Below are positions 22,449 to 33,434 of a stretch of 64,000 bases of DNA, piece after piece. Origin of the DNA: Ectocarpus siliculosus (lineage: Eukaryota > Sar > Phaeophyceae > Ectocarpales > Ectocarpaceae); contig FN649747.1 in NCBI GenBank assembly GCA_000310025.1, positions 1,064,863-1,128,862 of the forward strand. Direction: 5' to 3'. The first letter of the stretch is position 1; each line of letters opens with the position of its first letter. Both the position numbers and the translations under genes were made by a program. The notes under the pieces were generated by a model. That model was not told the DNA's origin. It worked only from the letters and a program-made list of their open reading frames with translations, and ran no database searches.

Positions 22449-25427
22449 ATGCTACGCTGGGATGGCAAACCGAGGAGCCGAAGGAAGGCGTCCTATAGTG
22501 GTTTCGTGGCAACGCTCGCCTATGTTTTGGGAGCGGCTGCATTGCCGAGTGCTGCAAGGGCTGAGGGCACCACCGCGATCAACCATAGCGATAACGGCAG
22601 ATCATCGCGGCAACAGAACCCCAAAGTGTACACCGGCCCTAGCGGTGCTCGTGCAAGCTGCAGGGTGGCCATGTGCTTCTCTGGGGCCATACGATCTTTC
22701 GTGCATCCGGCGGTGCACAGATCCATCCGAACCAATCTTATCGAATCGATCAAGGCGGACGGCTGCGAGGTGGACGTATTCGCCTACGTCACTCGAGAAG
22801 ACACGGTAGTGAAAGCCAAGCAGGTAAATAACGTCTGTGCTATGGTCCTCCTCCCTGTACTGAACTTTCGACCGGTTGGCGGCTAGAGTGATCTCTCAGA
22901 CTACACACGGCTACTTACGCGTTTTGACCGCACATCGGACGACAGGTTAGTCTATGCTGTACGAAGAAGACATTTCTCATGTTTACGCCAAGCAAGGCTC
23001 TACGTTAGTTGAAGTCCTAGTGTATGTGTGTAGTTTCGTTGTTACCGTCCACCACAGGCTGCTGTGTTACCGTCGGATATACTGTAGGTTGCTGTTGAAG
23101 GTTTAGTGTCGGGTCCACCAGTGAGCTGTCTAGGGTATGGTAGCCAACTACGGACGGTATACTGACTGGCTATGCATAGCAGGCAACCACGTACGCAGGG
23201 CTGTCATAGTCTACTTCATGCTGACACTTCTACGGTGCTAAAACACTGCTGAGACCCCTCCACTCCATAGCCGGTGCGGAAGCAAGCTGGCTTTTCACTT
23301 CGTTTTGGCCAAGCGTTATCATCCTAGACATCCTCCCAAGAAACCATGCTGCGGTATAAACCTTCTTGACCCTGCTGTCCTTGTGCTCCGGCAAGATTTG
23401 CTTCTTGTGCCGTATGGTGTGCGTGCCCCACTACCTTTTCTGTGCTCGAGTTATTGGGTACGCCATACTATGCAGGTACCGGAAGGGCCACAGCCAATCT
23501 TAGAAGTTGACGGCCTTATTGGAGTGAGGGTTGGATTTCACGACATATAAGAACTTGAACCTTACCCAAACTGCAACTTTTCATGCTCCATGTTGGCTTC
23601 CCAACTAATCCACATTGGCACGAGGGGTGCGCAAAACGATAATGTCTTGCGTGGTAACGAGTTTTGTATAGTATCATTGCTGGCCCACCTTGTAACTTTC
23701 TGAAAGACTGCAAACAGTAAAAGTATTTCCCTGAGTGCGAACAGAGCTTACCTTGCCGGCGTAAATTCATGGGAAATTGGGGGAATGTCCGCTTCCTTCT
23801 TGCACCTCACCACAACCTCAACTACTCGAAGCTACCGTCGTGTCCAACGGTGCAATTGAAACACGGAAGAGGAGCAGAACTTATTTGTCAGGAGATAGCT
23901 ATCGAATATGCGCTCTCCTTGTACCCGATCGTTTGCTGGATGTGCCCCCCGGGACCTGTACGTACCTACAAGCATTAGATTACCTGCCTCGGGGTCCGTC
24001 TGCCCTCTTCGATCTTTCGCGCAGTCATTTTATGTCGATTTCCCCCGTCGCCTACTTCTCCATGTAGAATCATCAGGTTTCGAGAACCATCTCTGAGCCT
24101 AAACCAATGTGTTCGGTGCGTACTTGTCGATATAGGTGGATGAGGTAACGTGCATGGAATAATGTTGTCTTTAACACCTGCGCCCCTTGCCGTCCCCATG
24201 TAGGTCGAAAACCCCGAATTTACGCCAAACTCCTCCGACGTCGAGGTTGCCCTAGCCGTCTTGGAGCCGACCAGGCTATTGTGGCACCAAGATCAAGCGG
24301 GAATCATTCCCAATGGTTGTGCCGGGGTAAACAATCGTACTGATGCCTCCCGCCACAGCGCTCGCCACCTCTGGTATTGGGAACAGGTACGCTGTTCTTT
24401 TGGATGGGTTGCACTGATTGCTGTTCACGACGGCCAATTGTTTACCCGCATTTGTTACGTCACATCAGACCCCCGGTACACAATCCTCAGTACAAATCTT
24501 CAGATTTGCATGTGTGCGCACCGGTAACTAAACGACCCGCGATTCGCCGAAAATCGCCGGATATTGGTGCGGCTGGAGACTGATACTTATTTTGCTTCAA
24601 GTCCTATTCGTGTCAGCCTCCCACCAACACCAACGACGCGTAAGGGTACCCGAAGCAAGCGTACCCAAAGCCAACTGTGCAAATCGTCTGCGCAAACAAT
24701 GCAACGTTCAACTTTGACCTAACAATAGCGCTACAGCCCCGAGGCAAGTCGCAGCCTCTACTGGCAGCTGTACAAGTCGCTGGCGGCCTACCGCATGGCC
24801 CTTCGAGAAGAAAAACGAATAGGGAGTGGCTTCACCTACGACTGGGTTATACGTGGTCGCCTCGACGTGGCCTGGGCCCGCCCCCTGCCGCCTCTTCGGT
24901 CGTTTTCTCGGCAAGCTGTGTGGTTTGGCCGTCACTACTGGTGAGCATCCCTGACATATTTCCGACATCATGTCTACGCTGCTGGCTGTTCGTCTTTATG
25001 TTTGGAACCTCCAAGAAACCAGAAAATATGGCAGACACGCCCGTATGTAAACTCCCCGAAACATCGTGGTCCACCCCTCCTTGTGGTGATTCCCAGGCCG
25101 ATGTCGGACCACTTCGCCCTCGTGCCTCGAAAGTTCTCCGATCGTTTCTTCTCGGCGGTAAAGACGTTTTACGCCTGCGATGGGCGATCGTGGCCGCCGC
25201 CGTCGTCGTGGTGGCAGCCTGAGTGTGCCACCATCGGTTTCGAAGAGAGCGTGCTCTTCAGACACCTCCACGCCTCCGAAATTCCGTATCGGTTTTACCC
25301 TCTGTTCGACTTCATCATCACGCGGGGGGTGATCGGTGGCGTGTGCAAGCTTGGGTTCATCGTGTACTCCGAAGTTTGCAGCCTCTTGGGCTTGTGGAAC
25401 GCTCTTCAGCCGCCTTTCTCCCGGTGA
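22449..25427 (+). CDS. Glycosyltransferase-like type II membrane protein (DUF7796-type)
   Basis: Exons 22449-22823, 24204-24386, 24729-24940 and 25097-25427 agree in phase. The N-terminus is basic (MLRWDGKPRSRRK) followed by a hydrophobic segment, FVATLAYVLGAAALPSA, a signal anchor typical of Golgi enzymes. The luminal part starts VAMCFSGAIRSFVHPAV and CEVDVFAYVT, the opening strand pattern of this glycosyltransferase-like family. Exon 3 holds LAAYRMALREEKR and YDWVIRGRLDVAWARPL, where Arg and Asp may correspond to a nucleotide-sugar-binding R-x-D. Exon 4 carries MSDHFALVPRKFSDRFFSAV. The TGA stop at 25425 sits inside a good donor-like sequence (CCCG|GTGAGC), so the protein may continue in a further exon. 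Sugar donor and acceptor are unknown; the first intron is about 1.4 kb. Confidence 0.65.
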
Positions 25428-25809
25428 GCGGTCCAGGCGACCTATACTGTGGTATGAATGTACCGTGCGTTCCGTCGGAAATGGGTGGAGCTGTTGTCTG
25501 GGCGGATTGACCACACGAAAGTAAAACCAGGGTGATATTGATTTGCAGTCTGCCGATCGTTTTTCCCGCGCTGCTTCGTTGATACGCCTTCTCCTATCCT
25601 TCTCCGTCGATGTCGTATGCGTATTTCAACCTTTGCCACGGTATCTACGACTCCGGTCTGCAAATGTTCTCTAACCCACACTGACTTTCTCGTGCGGGCT
25701 TTTATGGGTTGCCCTCCTCCGCTAAACCCTTCGAAACAGAGATCATTGTCTGGAGGCGCTGGCGGAATATTCGGATCTTCGATGTCGGACTCTGTTTCCC
25801 GCCCGGGGC

Positions 25810-26241
25810 ATGGAAGATGAACGAAGAGTGGACGCAATCCTAGACCCAGAGCCTCGAGCATGGGAGGCACTACTAGACTCGAGCCCTTTACTGGAGCCTA
25901 TTCCCGCAGTAGCAGCGCCAGGCCCTTTGGGTCGGGCAACGGAAGGAGACTCCAGCGATGCTTCCATATACACGAGCGTTGCGAAGGCTGAAGACGTCGA
26001 TAGCGCACGCCTAAAGCTGGTACTCCTGAGAGATGCATTGCAGGCTCCTTCACCCCTTGAACCCCACTATGAGATGGCGCTTCGGGAAGAAGCGAAGGAG
26101 CGCAGTCTGTTGGATCGTTGGGGAGGATGGAAAACACATCCCCTATGGTGGATTCACTCCATCATGGGATGCCCTCTTGCCGAGGTGACGAGAACTTTTG
26201 ACATGTGGTCGCTCACGCTGGAACCTGCGAAGGGGTCCTAA
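25810..26241 (+). CDS. Hypothetical open frame
   Basis: A 143-codon frame from ATG to TAA starts MEDERRVDAILDPEPRAWEA and contains a stretch rich in Trp/His (WGGWKTHPLWWIHSIMGCPL). It is acidic at the start and has an even residue mix. No family is recognised. It could be a 3' exon of the preceding gene, a separate small gene, or chance. No promoter or splice evidence decides. Confidence 0.25.
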   Translation: MEDERRVDAILDPEPRAWEALLDSSPLLEPIPAVAAPGPLGRATEGDSSDASIYTSVAKAEDVDSARLKLVLLRDALQAPSPLEPHYEMALREEAKERSLLDRWGGWKTHPLWWIHSIMGCPLAEVTRTFDMWSLTLEPAKGS

Positions 26242-26244
26242 TTT

Positions 26245-29115
26245 TTTGCCCGTGATCTTCAAAAATTATTTGTAGTGTTGAGCCCGTCCGCGCCCGTTGC
26301 TCACTACGGTTACCCTGATCCTACTTGGTTCCAACGTTCACTTCCGTTCGCGGGGCTATCACGTCAGATTCGAGGTGTTAAACTTACCCTGGAAACGGGT
26401 ACGGCATGCTCCCTGTGTTTCTTGTTTTCTCCGTACCTCGGCAGCCTCAGCATCCGGGTCCTTCGCCCCACGTTGTGCTGTACTACACCATGGGAGAGCC
26501 CCTGGTTAGGGAGTTGGTCCAGTCAGTCAAGTGCTTCGTATCCAGAATAATCGGCGAAACTCAGGTTGGAGGCGGAGACACCAACCAGAGTTCATGCAAT
26601 GGTGTCAGGTGAGACAGAAGCACAACGTTTGCCCCTATCAGAATGCCCAAGCTGTAAAATTCATCCTTCGGTACCATTCCATGGATGAGATCCTTGATAG
26701 GCATGCAGCAACGTTGCATAAGTTTTCGTTGGAAGAGGTACGGAACAACGGAGCGCGTTTGCAACAGTCGATTGGCGCTGTGGCCACCTCGCTGTTGCCG
26801 TCGTCAAACTCAGGCAGGAGATATTCTGTTCTAAATATCAACAACGAATGGCTTCAATTCGAAAGACAAGGTGCCCTCTCTCTCGAAACACTCTTAGCAA
26901 CTGGGGGTATCCAGCGAGAATGGTGAGGAAGGAAGGGATATTGTCTGACTCAATCTTGTATGCAAGTATCAAGTCAAGCGTGAAGCATTGCGCGCCACAG
27001 GGCACATCTAGAATGTCGTTTCGACGCAACGGCACGCAGGGATCGGTCGTCTGGAGGAATAGAGCTTATACGCTGCATTTTTATGTGCCGCGATTACAAA
27101 CGGGTTGATTTGTCTACGTCCGTAGCTGAGAATCATAGTCAAACCAATCAAAAGCATCATTCTCCGTCTCGAATGTTCTCAAACGCTTCATTACCACACC
27201 ATCCTCGACAGCATATGGTACTTCCTCATTGACAAACTTTCCACCGCTAACTTCTGCCTACTTTGTCCACTGGCCTCTTCGACCTGTTCCATGGTTGCCC
27301 CTACTCCGTTTCTCGACTGGGCCACGTTCGACTTCGTATGGCGGTCTGGGGTGGCGCTATCATGTCTTCAGGTCGTTGGACCTCGTGATGATTGACGTTT
27401 CTCTACACACGGAAGAGGTGAGTACGCCAAGGTGCTGCCGGGAGATTTTCTCTTTGCGCCCAATGTTTTTCAAGTATCCGCATCCGCTGGCTTACCACCG
27501 CTGCAAATCGTACAACCCAACAGCCGTTTTGTCTTATTGATGCTGTTGCTCATACGTTTACCAGCCTATTCTGAATTTCGCACGAGGGCTGGCGAAAACG
27601 CTGGGAGGTCATATCTTTATTTGAACTCGCTCCACACGATACCCTCTTCCTTCTGCTTAAAAAAAAAAATATGAACCTTGTCCTTCAGTTTGACTGAACG
27701 ACCCCCCGCCCCTCCATACGGCTGTCTCTTTCGTGTCTGAAACCGTGTCTCAGCTTGGCATCTGCACGGCTGACGGTAGCTTGGGGCTAAGCGCCTCCGA
27801 GCAAGTGTCACGCTTCTTCGACAACCCAGCAGCCCATTGCGCGGGGTACGGTAGACTTGATAGCGAAAGATTGTCCGGCGGATCTCTATGATTTGTCTGG
27901 TGGTGTTCTGCGATGTGATCGAAACCACCGTGCTCGTGGAGAAACGTGAGGCCTTCACGAAAACCTTCGTACTGCTTGTGGTCGTGGGCTGCGCATGCGG
28001 TTCGAAGAAATGTCCAGTGCGGCATGGAAAACAAGCGGTTCCACATCTGCATTCTACCCCTCGCAGGGTGTGCAGCCAGATGCACAAAAAGAAATCATTA
28101 CTGTCGAGCCATCTTGCAGACACTCAATACGCGTTGGAGTACGAACACCAGTAGCACGCTTCATGGGCATCTCATTCCAGGAGTTATTAGTTTCTTGATC
28201 ACTGTGGACGCTTAAAAATGCACCTACCCATTTTTCACGCAAGTTGAAGGCTCGGCAGCGCACGAGAGATGAAGGAAACATCGCCGCATGCATGTTGTCA
28301 TCTTAAGGTACTGACCCTTCGGTTTGTATTGATTGAATTGCGTGAGCCCGCCGCGTTTGAAGTGCAGGGGAACTCCAGCAATTATTGTACCGTGATTGGA
28401 CAGTATGTAGACCGTAGACTATCAGGCCACAGAAGCCGAGCAACAGATACAATACCACCAACATGCAAAAAATGATACGCTTCTGCTACGCAAGGAGTGT
28501 TCGTGTGATTGGAGTGTAATAAGTGTTATCGGTGATGTAGACTATTGGTCCACGTGTCCTGCGTAGACTACAAGTATAGGGGTTCGTGGGGAATATAGGT
28601 TATTACGCCCAGAGGGTGTTGTACGGAGCCAGCCCATGCCCGATGTACGGAGCCCCCTGCCCATCAGCTGCCAGCTGGTCAGCTCATGGGCACTCCAACT
28701 CTTCTCCTGCTGTCCCTTCCTCCAACGCGGTGATTCTTCTGAAAACGTCTAAATATCACATTATTGTTTAATTAACAGCGGTTGGCTACAACAACAGCAG
28801 CAGGACAAGAAGAAGACCGATTTTGGTTGATTGGCCTGTCGTAAGCCCAAGATAGTTGACCGGCCATGTTACTGTGGTAATAGATTTCGACATTTTGTTT
28901 ACGTTCGTGATGCCCATGATGATGTCATTGACAAGACCCAGTAACCTAAAATATTTACAATGAGAGACCGATGCTGCTGTAAATAGTCTATATTGGAAAA
29001 ATACTTGCACGCCGCCGAAGTACTGCTGTAGCGGCAAAAGTCAGCGACAACGGTGCCTCAGCCCCAACCGCATACTGTTCTTCCCGCCGACTCTTAACCC
29101 CCACTACTCGAGAGC
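26245..29115. other. Gene-poor region with short unassigned frames
   Basis: Several 60-130 codon frames on both strands show no recognisable domain. The most protein-like are plus 26531-26926 (includes HKFSLEEVRNNGARLQQSIG) and minus 28085-27750 (includes HKQYEGFREGLTFLHEHGGF). Neither has clear splice borders. They could be remnants of mobile elements, given the recombinase fossil next door. Confidence 0.4.
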
Positions 29116-29415
29116 TTAGTGGTGGTCCCGAAGTGGCGCTACGGTTTCGGCCTTCCAGCCTCCGATGTGCATGAATTCATCCACCGCCGTGTCCGTTAGC
29201 GACGGGCTTAGCGAACCCCCGACTCGAAAAGAGTGTATCGCGAACGAATGAGGCAACTCCACAGCGCGTAACTGCCACTGCAGCGAGGCGGTCACAAGCG
29301 GCGCCGACAACACGCTCTCCCCCCGCCCCCCGTCTACGGACACCACGGGGAAATATACCCTTTCGTCAAATCCCAACCAACCCGCTGGGCAGCGGAAATT
29401 ACAACACTGCAACAA
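29116..29415 (-). pseudogene. Tyrosine recombinase (integrase-type) fragment, decayed
   Basis: The minus frame contains ELPHSFAIHSFRVGGSLSPS and VDEFMHIGGWKAETVA. HSFR fits the H-x-x-R box and GGWK the following conserved block of tyrosine recombinases that mobilise DNA. The catalytic tyrosine expected a few residues later is not in this frame. In the frame one base away the next residues read RHFGTTT, resembling the usual R-Y-[YF]-x-G-x-T context, so a 1-base slip and a Tyr-to-His change are likely. Upstream catalytic Arg and N-terminal domain are absent. This is a fossil of a Crypton- or DIRS-like mobile element, family not determinable. Confidence 0.6.
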
Positions 29416-29760
29416 ACAGGAAAATACGACAAAAAGGACGGGACGCGAGACTCAAACCAAAGGCCTTGAGTTGTACGCCTACTGGTAAATAACCAAGCAC
29501 AATTTTCAATGGGTTTACGTTGGAAAGTAGATTACATTCTGAGTCGGCCATGTGTTTCGACCAATGCCTCCCGGAGATGTTTCCGACCTACGCCCCCTTT
29601 GTAAAACGTTATCGGTCGTTTTGTTCAGTACATGCATTTCCTTCCATACGAGCCGTGTCCCGATATGTTGATCATCAGAATATCATGGCCGCCCTCAACA
29701 ACTTGTTAGAGCGTTTTTGAGGTCTGATGTACGCCTCGGAGCCTCTTGAAGCCGCCATTA

Positions 29761-29878
29761 GACAAGTCTTTTAACGGTTTGGCTTCTAAAAACGTTAGTC
29801 ATGGGTTCGAGACCCAGGCTGGACACTAGTCAGCGCTGACTACATAGTCTAATGGTTTGATTTCGGCTTCTATAAACC
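29761..29878 (+). repeat. tRNA-derived SINE-like fragments (two partial units)
   Basis: Unit one ends with gggttcgagacc at 29803-29814, an exact RNA polymerase III B-box (GGTTCGANNCC) inside a T-arm-like hairpin. Unit two (about 29830-29878) starts gcgctgactacatagtctaa and carries the matching 5' half. Similar units occur at 46.6-46.9 kb. No full cloverleaf can be drawn, so these are not functional tRNA genes. Confidence 0.5.
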
Positions 29879-29879
29879 C

Positions 29880-30850
29880 CACAAACCTCCTGGCAGATCA
29901 CACAAAATACGTGATGCCTGGCAACCCCATGACTCGCTCCAATCCTGGTTTCCCCGGCTTGGTCGGAGAAACACCAGGGATTCCTCGCCATCATTGCAGT
30001 ACACTACAAATTCAACAACCTCATGATATTTGTACACATCTATGCAAACAAACGTAGCGCAGCAGCACAGCAAGGCGATGAGCCTTTTTTGGCAAAAACT
30101 GCGTGACACGTCGAGCGGGTCGAGTCTTGCTCTCAAATATGTTATGGTCAAAAAGTAACTCATTTCATGTGCTCCAAACGTCGTACCATGAAACTAAATA
30201 TGTGCTCAACCAAACAGGATGACGTGGTGTTCCCCAACACATCTATTGTCCGAAAAATGATGCAACGCGCCTCTCCACCGCAAATCACGGTGACACTCCC
30301 ACGCACGACGACGTCGAAGCCAGCGGCGACGTGGGCGACAGATGTAGACCAGTTGAGCAACCTTCAAGATGCGGCGAAAGCTGTGGCGGTTCCGGTTTGA
30401 GCCATTAGCCTACGGCTAACAAGAGCTTCCAGTCGTGACTTCTCGCCAAGCACCAATTCACTGTCATGCGTCGTAAACCGATCGTCTGCCACTTTAGTCA
30501 CCACCAAGTGGTTCTGTCAGAAGCCAAAACAGAACGATTAACACACCGTGAGAAAGAGGAAAAACGGTCAGCCAAGAACAGGGCTCAGCAAGCCTCCATC
30601 ATGTGAAAGATCACTGCGGAGTTACGTCGTGGTTCGCGCCATATTGTCAAGTACCATTTACGTAAATGATAGAGGCCAACCTGCATCTAAACCTGAGGGG
30701 TGCAACACCAGGAGACATTTGTTAGGCAAGTTTCCTCTAACGTGTCCGAGAGATGGAGCAACTATCTATCGTTCGTGCCCGCTGAACTCGGTCCTCAAAC
30801 CTCACAAAATTCCTCTCTGTAGTCCGGCACGTCTCCCTCGAGTATGATCG
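29880..30850. other. No supported gene
   Basis: A plus frame at 30167-30400 is Thr/Pro-rich and includes QITVTLPRTTTSKPAATWAT, but lacks a domain or flanking splice evidence. A further 3' exon of the second methyltransferase could lie here on the minus strand. Nothing else was seen. Confidence 0.4.
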
Positions 30851-30866
30851 ACAATCAGCCACCCAC

Positions 30867-33094
30867 CTTATCTTTGTGAAGTACTTGTAGTGAGTCCCAG
30901 AGAGCTTCTTCGAACGCCGACGTCGCTCGCGCTACTCCCTTCATCCAGAAGTCGTCGAATATCATGACCCCCCCAACTTTGAGCAGCCGAAACGACAAGA
31001 GCGCATCCCCCAGTGTATCCTTCATCTGATGGCAGGCGCAGCATGAGGCACGGGGGGGGGTGACATATGGTGGGCGGTGAGGGTCGTTGCCAAATTTCCA
31101 CCAATATAACCTAAATGGCTTGTGTGTACGTTCTGTGGTCTGTGCAGTGTTAGTGCTGGACTGCGTACCGGCGTTAGCTTCCTAAGATGAAACCTCGACC
31201 CATTCAGCACGCGTGTGGTGCAGTGTATGGCATTAGGTTTCGTTCACACTACACGCGTAATGACTGCACTCCATGCTTCAATTCACAACGCAGCCGACTG
31301 CATGGCCCAGGCTTAACCCGTTATCACGCGACGGTCATAGCAGCCGCATGTTGCCATCGACGATTCATGCCGTAGATTCGGCCCATTCTTGACACTACGC
31401 GAGTGCAACCATATTTCCTTCCTTCCTTCCCCACAACTTCACGGCCAGGTGCGTGGACCTGTGAGCCGTGCTCCAACACAGTTAACATCAAGACAGCGCC
31501 GACCTAGCACAGTAGTGGATCCTTTCGGTTGTCGGTGATGCATTCATACTTTGCTGAAATGGGTGGGGAAGTAGCCCTCTTCCATCTGTTTCGCTCCCAA
31601 GCTTACCTCGTGGGAAGCATCCACGTAGACGACATCGAACGACGAGGTCAATCCACTCGCGACAAGGCCTGCCAAGGATTCCAGCGAGTCGCCCTTGAAA
31701 GCGACCACGCGTTCGCCATTGGGGGCCTTCCCCATGTTCCAGTGGAACCGCTCCTGATGGTCTCGTTGAGCGGGTTTTCGGATGGTGATCAATTCGAGTG
31801 GGCGCGAGATGTGGAACGTGAACCACAGATGGGAACTGCAGGATTAACTTTTCAAGTCGAGCTCTATAGCGAGTACCTTGTACCCCGACGCCGATCTATC
31901 ATGTCAGGATGGTTCGTGGAACTGTTTGAAGCTACGTCGCGATGCATCGGACCACCTTTTTTCCTAACGAAGTCGGAATTTCACAAGACGGAGAGAACGA
32001 GCACCAAATTGGTGGAGCAGAAGTCAAGGGCTTGGATCGGCCAGGATTTGTCTTTACTCTACGCGCTTTCGCAATTGACAACAAGTGGCAACGTACGTGA
32101 GACGCACACGCTCTGAGTAGCTGTCGCGGTAACCTGTGCCAAGGGCAAAATAGTACCTCTACAGAGACCATGTCGAACCCTGTGTTTTCCATTTCTTGGC
32201 CTCCGTCCCACGTGTCAAGGCAGACCAGGAGTGATTCTGAATGCTTCAAGAGGTGCTCCGCAACCCATGATGCTGATCCCCCTTCCCAGCTACCACTCTA
32301 AGCGCCGCCCACGAACGACACGCGAAAACAAAAAAAGAGACGTGTTGAAATTCCGCATTTTGCTTTGTGGACGGAACAATCGCATCGATAGCTCGGGAGA
32401 CAAGGTTAGATGTGCGATACCCACACAATCGAAAACAAAGGTTAGCGTACGAGAACATTCTACGTGTGTGTAAAATCGTTAACGCATGCAACGAGAACCT
32501 GTTTCGTGGTCAGCCACGTGCCTCGCAAACAACAATAATAGCAATACAGCACGTGTTGTGGCTGCATCGAATACTGCGAAAATGCTGCGGAGCTGAAGAT
32601 GCTCCTGCCTCCCTCTGAAGGACGAATGGGGAAAGCATGGCATTACGCTAGAAAAGCGCCGTCAAGCACAAGTAGAAATGAAAACATTGAACGGGGGGGT
32701 TATCTTCTACTTCGGTTATCCGTTCTAATCTGTCGCTATTACCTCGAGCACGAAAAATGGGCGTTCTTCCGCAGCTTCCATCATTTCTCCCAAGAACGTT
32801 TGGAAGATGTTCTTACTACCGGTTGCCTCGAACATGTATCCAGTCCGATTGTAGCCGCGACCCTCGATCTGCGCAATCCACAAGTACATCACCACGTGCA
32901 GAAGACAGGACATAGCAAAAGGCAAGATGTTCGGAGAAATTGAGGATCACGGGAAACAGCGAAAAATCGTGCAGCGAGAGACACCAACCCGACACCAATG
33001 TTCCTCGGCATTTTGGTTTTGAAAACGTGAAATGACGTAGTTTATGTCTGTACGGAATCGTCGAGGAATGTCGCTCACCCTGTCGCAAAGTACG

Positions 33095-33144
<50 letters not shown>

Positions 33145-33393
33145 GNNNNNNNNNNNNNNNNNNNNNNNNNNNNNNNNNNNNNNNNNNNNNNNNNNNNNNN
33201 NNNNNNNNNNNNNNNNNNNNNNNNNNNNNNNNNNNNNNNNNNNNNNNNNNNNNNNNNNNNNNNNNNNNNNNNNNNNNNNNNNNNNNNNNNNNNNNNNNNN
33301 NNNNNNNNNNNNNNNNNNNNNNNNNNNNNNNNNNNNNNNNNNNNNNNNNNNNNNNNNNNNNNNNNNNNNNNNNNNNNNNNNNNNNNNNNNACC

Positions 33394-33434
<41 letters not shown>

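Noticed and set aside
24147-24203. Alternative exon frames before glycosyltransferase exon 2
   Set aside because: In-frame stops and lack of family resemblance; the TGTAG acceptor at 24203 gives a clean phase-0 join.
29803-29814. Possible tRNA gene
   Set aside because: A B-box is present but no acceptor stem or complete cloverleaf can be drawn; treated as SINE-like.
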